From Solimicrobium silvestre (GTDB lineage: Bacteria; Pseudomonadota; Gammaproteobacteria; Burkholderiales; Burkholderiaceae_D), in assembly GCF_002976435.1 (NCBI RefSeq), contig NZ_PUGF01000021.1, positions 1 through 64,000 of the forward strand: a stretch of 64,000 bases of DNA. Direction: 5' to 3'. The position numbers and the translations under genes were made by a program. The notes under the pieces were generated by a model. That model saw nothing but the letters and a program-made list of their open reading frames with translations, had not been told where the DNA came from and ran no database searches. Positions 18,762 to 28,324 of this stretch are shown here, piece by piece. The stretch's first letter is position 1. Each line of letters begins with the position of its first letter.

Positions 18762-20180
18762 ATGACCAACATGACCGCAGCACATTCGCCTCTTTCCAGT
18801 GATTTGCTCATCGCACTGCAACATCAATTTACCGATCGTTGCAGCACGTCTAAATCGGTGCGAGAACATCATGGAACAGATGAGTCTTTCTATGATGCAA
18901 TGCCACCGGATCTCGTAGTATACGCGCAAAGTACCGCTGAAGTTGCCAGCATTATGCAGCTATGCCATAGCTACAATACGCCCGTGATTGCGTACGGCGC
19001 TGGTTCCTCATTAGAAGGCCATGTGCTGGCAATACACGGTGGTGTTTGTATTGATTTATCTCAAATGAACCGAGTGATTGCAGTTCATCCCGAGGACTTA
19101 ACCGCGACGGTACAAGCTGGCGTTACCCGCAAACAAATTAACCTGGAAATTAAGGATAGCGGTTTATTTTTCCCGATAGATCCGGGCGCAGATGCAACAC
19201 TAGGCGGCATGAGCGCCACGCGCGCATCCGGTACCAATGCAGTTCGCTATGGAACCATGCGAGAAAATGTGCTGGCCTTAACCGTGGTGTGCGCCGATGG
19301 CAGTGTGATTAAAACCGGCACGCGTGCTAAAAAATCGGCAGCGGGTTACGACTTAACCCGATTGTTTGTCGGCAGCGAAGGTACGCTGGGGATTATCACC
19401 GAAGTCACCGTCAAATTGTATCCGCTGCCAGAAGCTATTTCTGCCGCGGTTTGTTCTTTCCCAAGCACCGCAGCAGCGGTGCAAAGCGTAATCCAAATTA
19501 TGCAGCTTGGAGTTCCAGTGGCACGGGTGGAATTTATCGACACCAGCGGCGTGCAGGCGATTAATGCTTACAGCAAGTTGGCGCTACCGGTTCAACCCTT
19601 ATTGTTATTTGAATTCCACGGCAGCGTGAATGGTGTGCGCGAACAAGCGGAACTAGTACAGGAAATTGCCCGTGACAATGGCTCGGCTGATTTTGAATGG
19701 GCCACTCACCCAGAAGACCGTTCGCGTTTATGGACTGCACGCCACAACGCCTACTTTGCACTTTTACAGCTACGCCCTGGGTCGCGCGCTATTTCTACCG
19801 ATTGCTGTGTGCCGATTTCTCATTTAGCTGAGTGCATACTTGAAACACAAATCGATTGCGACAAGCATGGCTTAATTTACACCATCATCGGTCATGTCGG
19901 CGACGGTAATTTTCATGTGTTAATGCTGGTCGACCCTAACAATCCAACGGAAATCGCTAACGCCGAAGCAGTTAACCAACGCATGGTTAACCGTGCAATT
20001 GCCATGGATGGCACCTGCACTGGCGAGCATGGTGTTGGGCTGCATAAAATGGAATTTTTAATTCAAGAACATGGCGCACCGGCTATAAACGTAATGCGCA
20101 GTATCAAACAAACGCTTGACCCTAAAAACCTGCTGAATCCGGGCAAAATCATACACTGGGACGTGGTTCTTGAAGAATAG
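18762..20180 (+). CDS. FAD-linked oxidase, D-lactate/glycolate dehydrogenase (GlcD/LDHD) type
   Basis: 472-residue flavoprotein. The N-terminal PCMH FAD-binding domain has YGAGSSLEGHVLAIHGGVCIDLSQMNRVI, DPGADATLGGMSATRASGTNAVRYG and VGSEGTLGIITEVTVKLYP. The C-terminal domain has HVGDGNFH and TGEHGVGLHKMEFL, metal and substrate residues of the D-2-hydroxyacid dehydrogenases. The layout fits cytochrome-type D-lactate dehydrogenase (LDHD) or GlcD; no GlcE or GlcF partner lies beside it, which favours the single-subunit lactate enzyme. The 200 bp that follow hold no convincing gene. Confidence 0.87.
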   Translation: MTNMTAAHSPLSSDLLIALQHQFTDRCSTSKSVREHHGTDESFYDAMPPDLVVYAQSTAEVASIMQLCHSYNTPVIAYGAGSSLEGHVLAIHGGVCIDLSQMNRVIAVHPEDLTATVQAGVTRKQINLEIKDSGLFFPIDPGADATLGGMSATRASGTNAVRYGTMRENVLALTVVCADGSVIKTGTRAKKSAAGYDLTRLFVGSEGTLGIITEVTVKLYPLPEAISAAVCSFPSTAAAVQSVIQIMQLGVPVARVEFIDTSGVQAINAYSKLALPVQPLLLFEFHGSVNGVREQAELVQEIARDNGSADFEWATHPEDRSRLWTARHNAYFALLQLRPGSRAISTDCCVPISHLAECILETQIDCDKHGLIYTIIGHVGDGNFHVLMLVDPNNPTEIANAEAVNQRMVNRAIAMDGTCTGEHGVGLHKMEFLIQEHGAPAINVMRSIKQTLDPKNLLNPGKIIHWDVVLEE

Positions 20181-20392
20181 GCTTGCTCTACTCTAATATC
20201 AGTTTGCGAATGAATGTTCTTGGTTTATTATTGGACGCTGTTAAATTTGAGCATAAAATCGGTTGTTGCACGCTCATTAGCAAAAAATACGCTTGTTTAA
20301 TACTTAAATTACAAGCCCGCTGCACACGCCGAATAGCTGTCTCAATTGTGGCGTTATTTATTAATTGGATGAAACCAGTTTCCGCCTAAATA

Positions 20393-21013
20393 ATGACTAA
20401 AACTCAACTTCAATTTTTGCCGATTTTATTTGTTCTGCATTTAGCCAGCGCACATGCTGATATTTATAGTTGCAAAGATAGTGCCGGGCATATGATCACG
20501 TCTGACCGCCCGATACCGGAATGTGCGAATCGATCCACTCAGATATATGGCAACAATGGCTCGCTCAAACAAGAATTTGCTGCGGAGTTAACACCAGAAC
20601 AAAAACGTGCTGCAGAACTTAAAGAACAACAGCGCGTAAAAGAAGCCCAGCAGCAGGAACAGCTTAAAAAAGAACAGCGCTATTTGATCGCACACTATCC
20701 TAATGAGCAGTCCGTGGAAATTGCGCGACATCAGGCAGTGGATGTGCTTGAGGCCAAGATCAAGGTAGAAAAACATCTTATCGAGGTCACGACAGCGGCA
20801 TTAAATAAAAACCGTGAAGAACAGTTACATATTCCGCAAAATCAAACTAATAAAATAATTGCGGCGCAAAATCAAGAAGATGACTTAGCCCAAACTATCG
20901 AACACTCCGAACACCTGATACATAATTATCAGATTGAGGAAATCAAAATTAATCTTCAGTTTGATGAAACGCATCGACGCTATTTAGAAATAGTCGCCCC
21001 GAGCAAAAAATAG
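20393..21013 (+). CDS. DUF4124-domain secreted protein with coiled coil
   Basis: 206 residues: an N-terminal signal peptide ending near AHA, the DUF4124 segment DIYSCKDSAGHMITSDRPIPEC (Cys pair at about residues 26 and 43), then a long Glu/Lys/Gln-rich region predicted to be coiled coil. DUF4124 proteins are common betaproteobacterial periplasmic proteins of unknown role. It converges on anmK, whose stop is about 50 bp away. No SD sequence is obvious. Confidence 0.8.
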   Translation: MTKTQLQFLPILFVLHLASAHADIYSCKDSAGHMITSDRPIPECANRSTQIYGNNGSLKQEFAAELTPEQKRAAELKEQQRVKEAQQQEQLKKEQRYLIAHYPNEQSVEIARHQAVDVLEAKIKVEKHLIEVTTAALNKNREEQLHIPQNQTNKIIAAQNQEDDLAQTIEHSEHLIHNYQIEEIKINLQFDETHRRYLEIVAPSKK

Positions 21014-21060
21014 CTAAATTGAGCGGAACTGACTTAACTATAACAACGCAGCTCTAGCCG

Positions 21061-22173
21061 TTAACGTGGGTACAACGCACCTAAAATCCGCTCACCGGCC
21101 GCACCAGTTACTTCAGCTAAATTTCCTGCCAGACCTTCAGTATGACGATACGCTAACCAGGCAAACGCCAACGCTTCAACATGGTTAGGCGAAACACCTA
21201 ATACTTCCGTGCTTTGTACGTTGACTGATGTTGAATGTGAATTTAATGCGGACTCGATTACCGCCATTAAGGTCGCGTTATAAGCGCCGCCGCCGCAAAT
21301 GTATGCACTTTGGACATCTGGCGCGTAAGTTGTAATGGCATCAGCCAAACTATGTGCGGTAAACGCACATAAAGTCGCTTGCACATCGACAGCAGATACT
21401 TCACTAAACAGGCTAAGTTTTTGATTCAGCCAATCCAAATGAAATAAATCACGCCCTGTGCTTTTGGGAGGTGCTAAGCGCAGAAAAGGCTCATCTAACA
21501 ACTGTGCAAGTAATGCGGAGTTAACCTGCCCAAGACGCGCCCAATCGCCATTGGCATCATACGCTTGCGATTTATGCTGCATGATCCATGCGTCCATTAA
21601 TACGTTGCCCGGCCCTGTGTCGAAACCATGAGTGGACCCGTCCGCACGCAATATGCTGATATTGCTAATTCCACCGATATTGGCAACCACGCGGGTTTCG
21701 CCTTGCTTACCAAATATGCTCCGATGAAACGCGGGAACCAAGGGAGCACCTTGACCGCCGGCAGCAATATCACGACTGCGAAAATCTGCAATTACATCAA
21801 TACCGGTCAGCTCAACCAGCAAAGCCGGATTATTAATTTGCAACGTGTAACCATATTCGGGGCGGTGCCGGACGGTTTGTCCGTGAACCCCGATGGCGGT
21901 AATTTGTGCAGGTGCTAACCCAGTGTTTTTCAGTAGATGTAAAACACATTCGGCATACACCAGAACCAGTTGGTTGGCGGCTTGCGAGGCTCGATGAATT
22001 TCATCAAAGCCGCTGATTTGCAAAGATAATAGCGAAGCACGTAACTCAGTAGTAAAGGGGACATAACTGGCCGCGAGCTGCTTGAGCTGCGCGTCAGTTT
22101 CACCCATTTCGACCAACACACCATCGACCCCATCTAAACTAGTGCCAGACATTAAGCCGATGTAATAACGCAT
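21061..22173 (-). CDS. anmK: Anhydro-N-acetylmuramic acid kinase
   Basis: Phosphorylates and opens 1,6-anhydroMurNAc during peptidoglycan recycling. 370 residues with the N-terminal ATP-binding GLMSGTSLDGVDG, GVHGQTVRHRP, DFRSRDIAAGGQGAPLVPAFH, NIGGISNIS, FDTGPGN and YICGGGAYN. ATG 22173 with AGGA just upstream is preferred to an in-frame GTG at 22188. It follows the M23 peptidase gene on the minus strand by about 45 bp, joining two cell-wall functions. Confidence 0.96.
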   Translation of the reverse strand: MRYYIGLMSGTSLDGVDGVLVEMGETDAQLKQLAASYVPFTTELRASLLSLQISGFDEIHRASQAANQLVLVYAECVLHLLKNTGLAPAQITAIGVHGQTVRHRPEYGYTLQINNPALLVELTGIDVIADFRSRDIAAGGQGAPLVPAFHRSIFGKQGETRVVANIGGISNISILRADGSTHGFDTGPGNVLMDAWIMQHKSQAYDANGDWARLGQVNSALLAQLLDEPFLRLAPPKSTGRDLFHLDWLNQKLSLFSEVSAVDVQATLCAFTAHSLADAITTYAPDVQSAYICGGGAYNATLMAVIESALNSHSTSVNVQSTEVLGVSPNHVEALAFAWLAYRHTEGLAGNLAEVTGAAGERILGALYPR

Positions 22174-22218
22174 GTTGTGTCCTGGCACGGAGTAAAGTAT
22201 CCGCGTATTTATTAATGA

Positions 22219-23610
22219 TTAGCGAGTTGCAATTTTAGCTGGCGCGTCATTCGGACGCAATAAAGCAAAGCGATGCTGTACGTCTTGAACCGTGGTATTA
22301 AAGCGTGGCTGATTAACAGCCGTGAGTGTTTGCGCTTGTTCTACTTTAATTTTGAGCGGATCTTGTGCCTTGTTATTAACACGGAATTCATAATGCAAAT
22401 GTGGCCCGGTAGCCCAGCCGGTTGAACCGACATAACCGATAATATCGCCTTGTTGCACTTTAACGCCTTTGCGCATACCAGCAGCAAAGCGGCTCATATG
22501 ACCATAGGCCGTGCTGTAACTACCCCAATGTTTTAACACCACCAGATTACCGTAGCCGCCAGATGGTCCGGCAACATCCACTACGCCGTCAGCTGATGCG
22601 CGAATAGGCGTACCGGTAGGTGCAGCAAAATCAACGCCGGTGTGTTGCTTCCATTGTCCAGAAATTGGGTGTACGCGCATAGAAAAACCAGAAGAAATTC
22701 GGGTAAAAGCGATTGGTGATTTCAGGAAGGCTTTTTTCATCGACTTACCATCGAAGCCATAATATCCACCAGTGCCCGGTGCATCATCAAACCAAACGGA
22801 TTGATACGAACGTCCGGCATTATTGAATTCGCCTGCCAATACTTTACCGGTACTGACCATTTCACCATTTTGCCAAAATGTTTCGTACACCAGTTGAAAG
22901 TGATCGCCACGGCGCAAATCAGATTTGAAATCAATATTGGTCGAAAACATATCGACTAACTGGCTGGCAACGGCATCAGGAATTTGTGCGGCGTCGGTGG
23001 CGGCAAACAGGGAACTGGTAATTTCGCCGGTGTGCATTTCGATATGGCGTTCTAAGGCAGTGCTGGCTTCGGCAACTTTAAACGTATCGGTGCCGTCTTG
23101 ACGGGTAATCGTGATATTTTTTACTTGAGAAAGGTTATCGCGATTGTCGGAAATATTGGTTTGCAACCATTGCAACTCGCCGTCTTCATTGGTTTGCGCG
23201 CGCACCGTTTTACCGGCTTTTTGCTGCATAACCAGACGTGCCGTGTTATCCGATTTAATAAACGTATTCGCTGCCGCATCATCCACGCCAAGGCGTTGCA
23301 ACAGGCTGGCTAAGGTATCGCCGCGTTGCACTTTTTCTTCGTGGATAAATTGTTGATCACTCTCTTCCAATGCCTGCATTTGCGCTTCCAGGGTAGGAAT
23401 TTGCAATTGCTCTACGATTTGCCTGACTGGCAAATCAGACGCATCCGGCGCTAATGGCGCAACACCGGCGGCACCAAATGCAACGAGGGTGAGAAAGAGT
23501 GCAGAAACAGTGATGATACGTGTTTTGCGAGTGGAGCCTGATACCAGTTTGGTGACAGAATCTAAAGCTGAAGTGACAGCTGAATTAGTGGTTTTATTTA
23601 GTGATGGCAT
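22219..23610 (-). CDS. M23-family (LytM) murein peptidase, membrane anchored
   Basis: 463 residues. A membrane helix at about residues 32-52 (IITVSALFLTLVAFGAAGVAP) is followed by an OapA/LysM-like region (VQRGDTLASLLQRLGV) and a central domain. The C-terminal zinc peptidase has QHTGVDFAAPTGTP and HLHYEFRVN, giving the H-x3-D and H-x-H zinc ligands. Such enzymes cleave peptidoglycan cross-links during growth and division. It is divergent from tyrS. TATAAT reads on the minus strand at 23730-23725, preceded by TGG (extended -10), about 115 bp upstream. Confidence 0.93.
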   Translation of the reverse strand: MPSLNKTTNSAVTSALDSVTKLVSGSTRKTRIITVSALFLTLVAFGAAGVAPLAPDASDLPVRQIVEQLQIPTLEAQMQALEESDQQFIHEEKVQRGDTLASLLQRLGVDDAAANTFIKSDNTARLVMQQKAGKTVRAQTNEDGELQWLQTNISDNRDNLSQVKNITITRQDGTDTFKVAEASTALERHIEMHTGEITSSLFAATDAAQIPDAVASQLVDMFSTNIDFKSDLRRGDHFQLVYETFWQNGEMVSTGKVLAGEFNNAGRSYQSVWFDDAPGTGGYYGFDGKSMKKAFLKSPIAFTRISSGFSMRVHPISGQWKQHTGVDFAAPTGTPIRASADGVVDVAGPSGGYGNLVVLKHWGSYSTAYGHMSRFAAGMRKGVKVQQGDIIGYVGSTGWATGPHLHYEFRVNNKAQDPLKIKVEQAQTLTAVNQPRFNTTVQDVQHRFALLRPNDAPAKIATR

Positions 23611-23724
23611 GCAATAAGCTAGAATAATGGTTTTTTACGAATCCGAATCTGCGAATTTTTTTATAAGCAAACTGCACAATCACAATGCATTGCATTATCA
23701 CAACGTTTTCCGGCGGATCGCGTA

Positions 23725-23730
23725 TTATAC
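23725..23730 (-). promoter_or_regulatory. Extended -10 promoter element for the M23-anmK operon
   Basis: On the minus strand the sequence reads TGGTATAAT, a perfect -10 with the TGn extension. No good -35 is present, which is typical for extended -10 promoters. It is 115 bp upstream of the M23 peptidase start. Confidence 0.45.
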
Positions 23731-23799
23731 CAAACAAAAAATTTTTGCCTAGATTTTAAGCAGAATTAAGTAAATTAAATATTATTAAAACCTAAATTT

Positions 23800-25041
23800 A
23801 TGAATCCAACATCCCTACTCGCCTCAAAAGACCTGCCGCTCTCCGACGCGGTTCAAAATGCGTTAGCCATAACCAAACGCGGCGTGGATGAGTTGCTGAT
23901 TGAATCAGAGTTTGCGCAAAAATTAGCGCGAAGTGAAAAAACCGGCATTCCGCTCCGGGTTAAATTAGGCTTAGATCCTACCGCGCCCGATTTGCATTTA
24001 GGTCATACCGTGGTGCTGAACAAAATGCGCCAGTTGCAAAACCTGGGTCATACCGTGATTTTTTTAATCGGCGATTTCACTTCGATGATCGGTGATCCGT
24101 CTGGCCGCAACATCACGCGCCCTGCCTTGACTCGCGAACAAATTGAAGAGAACGCCAAAAGTTATTTTGCTCAAGCCAGCTTGGTATTGGACGCTGAAAA
24201 AACTGAAATTCGCTACAACTCAGAATGGTCTGATCCGCTCGGTGCGCGCGGCATGATTGAATTGTCGTCCAAATATACCGTTGCACGGATGATGGAGCGC
24301 GACGATTTCACCAAGCGCTTTAAAGCCGGCACGCCAATTTCAGTACATGAGTTTTTATATCCGCTAATGCAGGGCTACGATTCGGTCGCACTGAAAGCCG
24401 ATCTGGAATTAGGCGGCACCGATCAAAAATTTAATTTATTGGTTGGACGTGAACTGCAAAAAGATTACGGACAAGAACCACAATGTATTTTGACGATGCC
24501 GTTATTAGAAGGCTTGGATGGCGTAGAAAAAATGTCAAAATCCAAAGGCAATTACATCGGCATTACCGAGCCGGGCAACACCATGTTTGGCAAGGTCATG
24601 AGTATTTCGGACCACATGATGTGGCGCTATTACGAATTACTGTCTTCCTGCAGTCTGGCTGATTTAGCGGCACATAAAAAGGCAGTGCAAGAAGGTAAAA
24701 ACCCGCGTGATTTAAAGGTCGCATTAGCGCAAGAATTAGTCGCTCGCTTCCATAACCAGCAAGCAGCAGATGATGCGCTAACTGACTTTATGAATCGCTC
24801 TAAAGGCGGCATTCCAGACGACATTCCTGAATGCACATTAAGCGGCGCACCGCTCGGCATCGGGCAGTTGCTTAAACAAAGCAATTTGTGCGCAACCAGT
24901 TCCGAAGGACTGCGCATGGTTGAACAAGGCGGCGTACGGATTAATGGCGAAGTGATTAGCGATAAAAACCTGCAAGTAGCAAAAGGTGAATTTGTCTTGC
25001 AAGTTGGTAAGCGCAAATTCGCAAAAGTGACGCTGAGTTAA
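23800..25041 (+). CDS. tyrS: Tyrosyl-tRNA synthetase
   Basis: Class I aminoacyl-tRNA synthetase of 413 residues. It has the HIGH-type motif LHLGH at about residue 66, [13 protein letters not shown], the tyrosine-binding region with [27 protein letters not shown], and KMSKS ([13 protein letters not shown]). A C-terminal S4 RNA-binding domain carries [15 protein letters not shown]. Followed by dtd after 14 bp, a pairing in which the deacylase removes D-tyrosine mischarged by this enzyme. Confidence 0.97.
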   Translation: MNPTSLLASKDLPLSDAVQNALAITKRGVDELLIESEFAQKLARSEKTGIPLRVKLGLDPTAPDLHLGHTVVLNKMRQLQNLGHTVIFLIGDFTSMIGDPSGRNITRPALTREQIEENAKSYFAQASLVLDAEKTEIRYNSEWSDPLGARGMIELSSKYTVARMMERDDFTKRFKAGTPISVHEFLYPLMQGYDSVALKADLELGGTDQKFNLLVGRELQKDYGQEPQCILTMPLLEGLDGVEKMSKSKGNYIGITEPGNTMFGKVMSISDHMMWRYYELLSSCSLADLAAHKKAVQEGKNPRDLKVALAQELVARFHNQQAADDALTDFMNRSKGGIPDDIPECTLSGAPLGIGQLLKQSNLCATSSEGLRMVEQGGVRINGEVISDKNLQVAKGEFVLQVGKRKFAKVTLS

Positions 25042-25055
25042 ATGATTGCACTAAG

Positions 25056-25541
25056 ATGATCGCCTTAATCCAACGCGTCAGCCACGCGCAAGTTGCGGTG
25101 GCTGGTAATGTAATCGGCCAGATTGAACAAGGCTTGCTAGTTTTGCTGTGCGCCGAACGTGACGATAGCGCCAAAGAAGCACAAGCCTTGTGTGAAAAAC
25201 TACTTAAATACCGGGTATTTTCTGACGCGCAGGGCAAAATGAATTTAAGCGTGCGCGACATTGCTGGCGGCATTTTATTAGTGCCGCAATTTACCCTGGC
25301 CGCCGACACCAATTCCGGCACCCGCCCTTCCTTCACGCCAGCCGCAGCACCGGCCTTGGCGCAAGAATTATTCAACCATTTTGTCGCACTCACCAAAGCA
25401 CAATATCCACACGATGGGAAAGTGGCAACAGGTCAATTTGGCGCGGATATGCAAGTGTCCTTATGCAACGATGGGCCGGTGACTTTTTGGCTGGAATGCA
25501 AGGTAGTAAAAAAGACTCTTGAAGAGCAGACACATGATTGA
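25056..25541 (+). CDS. dtd: D-aminoacyl-tRNA deacylase
   Basis: Hydrolyses D-amino acids, classically D-tyrosine, from tRNA. Contains the family motifs [18 protein letters not shown] and the cross-subunit [10 protein letters not shown] (GP-x-T loop). At 161 residues it is slightly longer than the usual 145, with a short charged C-terminal extension ([13 protein letters not shown]). The last codons overlap the phosphatase start by 8 bp, so translation is coupled. Confidence 0.95.
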   Translation: MIALIQRVSHAQVAVAGNVIGQIEQGLLVLLCAERDDSAKEAQALCEKLLKYRVFSDAQGKMNLSVRDIAGGILLVPQFTLAADTNSGTRPSFTPAAAPALAQELFNHFVALTKAQYPHDGKVATGQFGADMQVSLCNDGPVTFWLECKVVKKTLEEQTHD

Positions 25542-26196
25542 ATTACTGTTAATTCGACACGGAGAAACCGCCTGGAATGCCGAACGTCGTTTGCAGGGCC
25601 ACCTGAATATTCCCTTAAATGACGCAGGTTTGCAGCAAGCGCAAGCATTGGCGTTGGCATTAAAAAATGAGTCTCTCGACGCAATTATTTGCAGTGATTT
25701 ACAACGAGCGATGCAAACTGCGCAAGCGATTGCCCAGTATCAAAACCAGCAATGCATTATTGAACCCGCATGGCGTGAGCGTTGTTTCGGTGGTTTTGAA
25801 GGCGAGTTAATTAGCCAAATTGAACAACGCTTTCCGGCTGAATATGCGGCATGGCGCGCGTATGAAATAGACATGCAATTTCCTGCCAATGCTCAGGGCG
25901 AATTTAACGGTGAATCGATACGTCAATTTCACACCCGGATCGAGCAGGTTTTACTCGAGTTGAGTCAACGTTTTCAACACGGGAAAATTGTGGTGGTTGC
26001 ACATGGCGGCGTGCTGGAATGTGCTTACCGGATCGCTCATCAACTCGCCTTGGATGCGCCGCGCCAGGTGAGTATGCTAAACGCAAGTATTAACCGCTTT
26101 GAATTAAGCTCGGATCAAGATAGCGTAAAACTGAAGATGCTTCAGGGGGGCGACGTTGCGCATTTGGAGCTAGCTTTGGATGAGTTAAATGCGTAA
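25534..26196 (+). CDS. Histidine phosphatase family protein (phosphoglycerate mutase-like)
   Basis: 220 residues with the N-terminal catalytic motif [25 protein letters not shown], the acidic [10 protein letters not shown] and the second histidine in [13 protein letters not shown]. Family members include phosphoglycerate mutase-like and alpha-ribazole phosphatases, and specificity cannot be read. ATG 25534 overlaps dtd by 8 bp and has a GAAGAG upstream. The final codons Ala-stop (GCG TAA) coincide with the outer edge of a REPIN-like element (see 26190-26278). Confidence 0.9.
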   Translation: MIELLLIRHGETAWNAERRLQGHLNIPLNDAGLQQAQALALALKNESLDAIICSDLQRAMQTAQAIAQYQNQQCIIEPAWRERCFGGFEGELISQIEQRFPAEYAAWRAYEIDMQFPANAQGEFNGESIRQFHTRIEQVLLELSQRFQHGKIVVVAHGGVLECAYRIAHQLALDAPRQVSMLNASINRFELSSDQDSVKLKMLQGGDVAHLELALDELNA

Positions 26197-26278
26197 TCCC
26201 GCGGATAAACAATGGATTTAAATTAAGAATATTATTAATCAACGGTAACGCGTGGGCACAAAACCGTGCCCACCCTAC
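26190..26278. repeat. REPIN-like element, copy A (left half decayed)
   Basis: The right half is intact: GTAACGC, then GTGGGCAC (26252-26259), a 6-base loop and GTGCCCAC (26266-26273), then CCTAC. The left half keeps GCGTAA and the internal ATAAACAATGGATTT, shared with the copy at 61548-61663, but its hairpin is lost. The TAA of the histidine phosphatase and the TAG of the diguanylate cyclase both lie inside the element, at its two edges. Confidence 0.75.
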
Positions 26279-27885
26279 GCCCCAAAAATCAGGTTTGCAT
26301 CACTCGCATTTGACACCCAACCACTCGCACCAAGTACCCGATTCTTGCCATTACGTTTAGCAGAATACAAATTTTGATCTGCCTTCTCAATAAGTTCAGC
26401 CAAAGTTGATCTCGCTTCGGGCACCATCGCCGCATAACCGGCACTTAAAGTAATTACCGAAGCACAGTCACTGCCTGCATGCGGCAAGGCTAATGCTTCT
26501 ATATCGCAGCGCAAGCGCTCCAGCACATCAAATGCGCCTTGCGCATCTTGTCCCGGCAATAAAATAATGAATTCTTCGCCACCATAACGAGCGATAAAAT
26601 CACTACCATCGCGCAGGCCAGCAGCCAACGTTTTAGCAATCGCGATCAGACATTGGTCGCCCGCCTGATGTCCGTATTCATCGTTATAAATTTTAAAGAA
26701 ATCGACATCCACCATCGCCACCGCCAGCGACTCCCGTTTGCGCAAAGCACGCTGCCATTCATGCGGACCAATTTCGTCAAACTTGCGACGATTTGCCAGC
26801 CCGGTTAACCCGTCTGTGGTACTTAATTTAGCTAATTTTTGATTTGTTTTTTCCAGCACTACCTGTATGCTTTGCAAATCGGAAAAGGCTTTTTGTTGGC
26901 GGATTCGCGCCAGATAAATCAAACCCGTTGCAAGGAGGATCACCAGTATCAACATACCGGTTTCGGTCCACGCTTTTTTCACTTCGACATGCCATTCAGC
27001 CAGCGCATCTTTCACCGAGATCCCAACCACTAAATTCAGCGGCCGACCTTCAATGCGCTGGTAATAATAAACACGCTCAATTTGATCGATGGCAGATTTC
27101 GACACGTACGAACCGGTTGTCGCACCAACCCGATCCAATTCAGATAAATTGGTCGAGCTCACCTTAGTTCCCTCGATTTGCATGTCTTGCTTGCCATGCG
27201 CATAGCGTATCAGCGCATTACTTTGTTCATCACGCAGCAAAAATACATCATCGCCACTGAGCTTTATTATTCCGCCAGAAAGCTGATTTATATAGCCCTC
27301 CAGCTCAACTGAGGCCAGCACTACACCACCAAAATCACCGTTCGGGAGATTCAGGCGACGCGCACAAACCAGCACCCATTTATTTGAAATACGTCCCATA
27401 TGCGGTTGAGAAATTACCATTCCAGCATTCACATTATTTTTAAGTTGCTGGAAATAATCGCGATCAGACACATTGAACATTGCCGATTTATCGCCCCGTG
27501 AATAAAACACAACGTGGCCGTTGGCGTCTGCGGCTCTTAACAAAATCATGGAGGGAATCCGGCTTTGTAATTTAAGCAAAGCAAGTTTGACGGCGTTGGC
27601 ATCAACTTCTTTAACGGAACGCCACAGCTGGATATGGTCAGACGCTGCCTGCAAAGTAAGGTCGATATTTTCAAACGAACCGGCAATGCTGGTCGCCAAG
27701 GTTGAGCCCAGGTCATGCGCATTTAAATGCGCGTGCTCGATATGCTGGGCACGATCAACTTGTAACTCTTTATATTGGAAGGCGATAACTATCGCGATCA
27801 GCACCAATGGCACAGCAATGCGCACGCAAAAGCTGAAGATCGAATCAGAAATAGTAGATAAGCCGGATGGCTTCTTTATAGTCAT
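26275..27885 (-). CDS. Membrane-bound diguanylate cyclase (dCache-like sensor, GGDEF)
   Basis: 536 residues. Membrane helices at about 21-38 and 309-327 flank a periplasmic sensor domain of some 270 residues with Cache-like segments (DRDYFQQL, GRISNKWVLVCARRL). A short linker helix leads to the GGDEF domain (DGLTGLANRR, then MVDVDFFKIYNDEYGHQAGD), ending in the active-site signature GGEEF (435-439). The enzyme should make c-di-GMP. The usual inhibitory RxxD site is changed: DGSD stands nine to six residues before GGEEF, so product inhibition may be lost. The stop codon lies in a REPIN-like repeat. Confidence 0.93.
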   Translation of the reverse strand: MTIKKPSGLSTISDSIFSFCVRIAVPLVLIAIVIAFQYKELQVDRAQHIEHAHLNAHDLGSTLATSIAGSFENIDLTLQAASDHIQLWRSVKEVDANAVKLALLKLQSRIPSMILLRAADANGHVVFYSRGDKSAMFNVSDRDYFQQLKNNVNAGMVISQPHMGRISNKWVLVCARRLNLPNGDFGGVVLASVELEGYINQLSGGIIKLSGDDVFLLRDEQSNALIRYAHGKQDMQIEGTKVSSTNLSELDRVGATTGSYVSKSAIDQIERVYYYQRIEGRPLNLVVGISVKDALAEWHVEVKKAWTETGMLILVILLATGLIYLARIRQQKAFSDLQSIQVVLEKTNQKLAKLSTTDGLTGLANRRKFDEIGPHEWQRALRKRESLAVAMVDVDFFKIYNDEYGHQAGDQCLIAIAKTLAAGLRDGSDFIARYGGEEFIILLPGQDAQGAFDVLERLRCDIEALALPHAGSDCASVITLSAGYAAMVPEARSTLAELIEKADQNLYSAKRNGKNRVLGASGWVSNASDANLIFGA

Positions 27886-28324
27886 TTATTTTCCACAACT
27901 GTTTGTCACAAAAACGAGTGTGATCGTCATCACTTGCTAATCTTGCAGTTCTGGGTGGGATGCGCAGCGCGATGTGCCGCAACCCACGCTGTGTAAATAC
28001 CAAATAGGCTTCACGGCAACGCACAATTTATGCTGTCACACTTATTTCCACTTGGCAACATTTGCTTACAGAAAGTAAGAATTGGTTAGGGATTTCCATC
28101 TAATTTAGTTTCCTTACGGCAAAAAAACAACGATGCAACTTGAAATTAATCGCTTAACAACTATTGGTTGCGGCGCATCAATTACAAAAATTGAGCAACA
28201 TTTTTTTTATTTCCATGCCGAAATTCAGCAGAAATTCAACTAAAAAATTTCATTTTAATTTGCTGATATTTTAGGCAGATTCGATTAGAATGGCGTCTCC
28301 CCAGACCTCAAAAAAATTTCCACT
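27886..28324. other. Non-coding gap upstream of dusB and the GGDEF gene
   Basis: These 439 bp separate two divergent genes. They hold one REP-like hairpin (27953-27989) and an AT-rich segment (28081-28300) that presumably contains the dusB-fis promoter. No gene or convincing consensus promoter is visible. Confidence 0.5.
27953..27989. repeat. REP-like palindrome of a second type
   Basis: GTGGG-A-TGCG (27955-27964) pairs with CGCA-A-CCCAC (27978-27987) around a loop containing the GCAGCGCGATGTGC region. It differs in sequence from the GTGGGCAC repeats and is present once in this window. Similar GTGGGTTGCG-type palindromes occur between genes in other proteobacteria, from memory. Confidence 0.5.

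Noticed and set aside
20183-20389. 68-codon open frame after the FAD oxidase
   Set aside because: TTG start, no ribosome site, biased towards Leu/Ile/Lys/Cys from AT-rich DNA, and no family resemblance.
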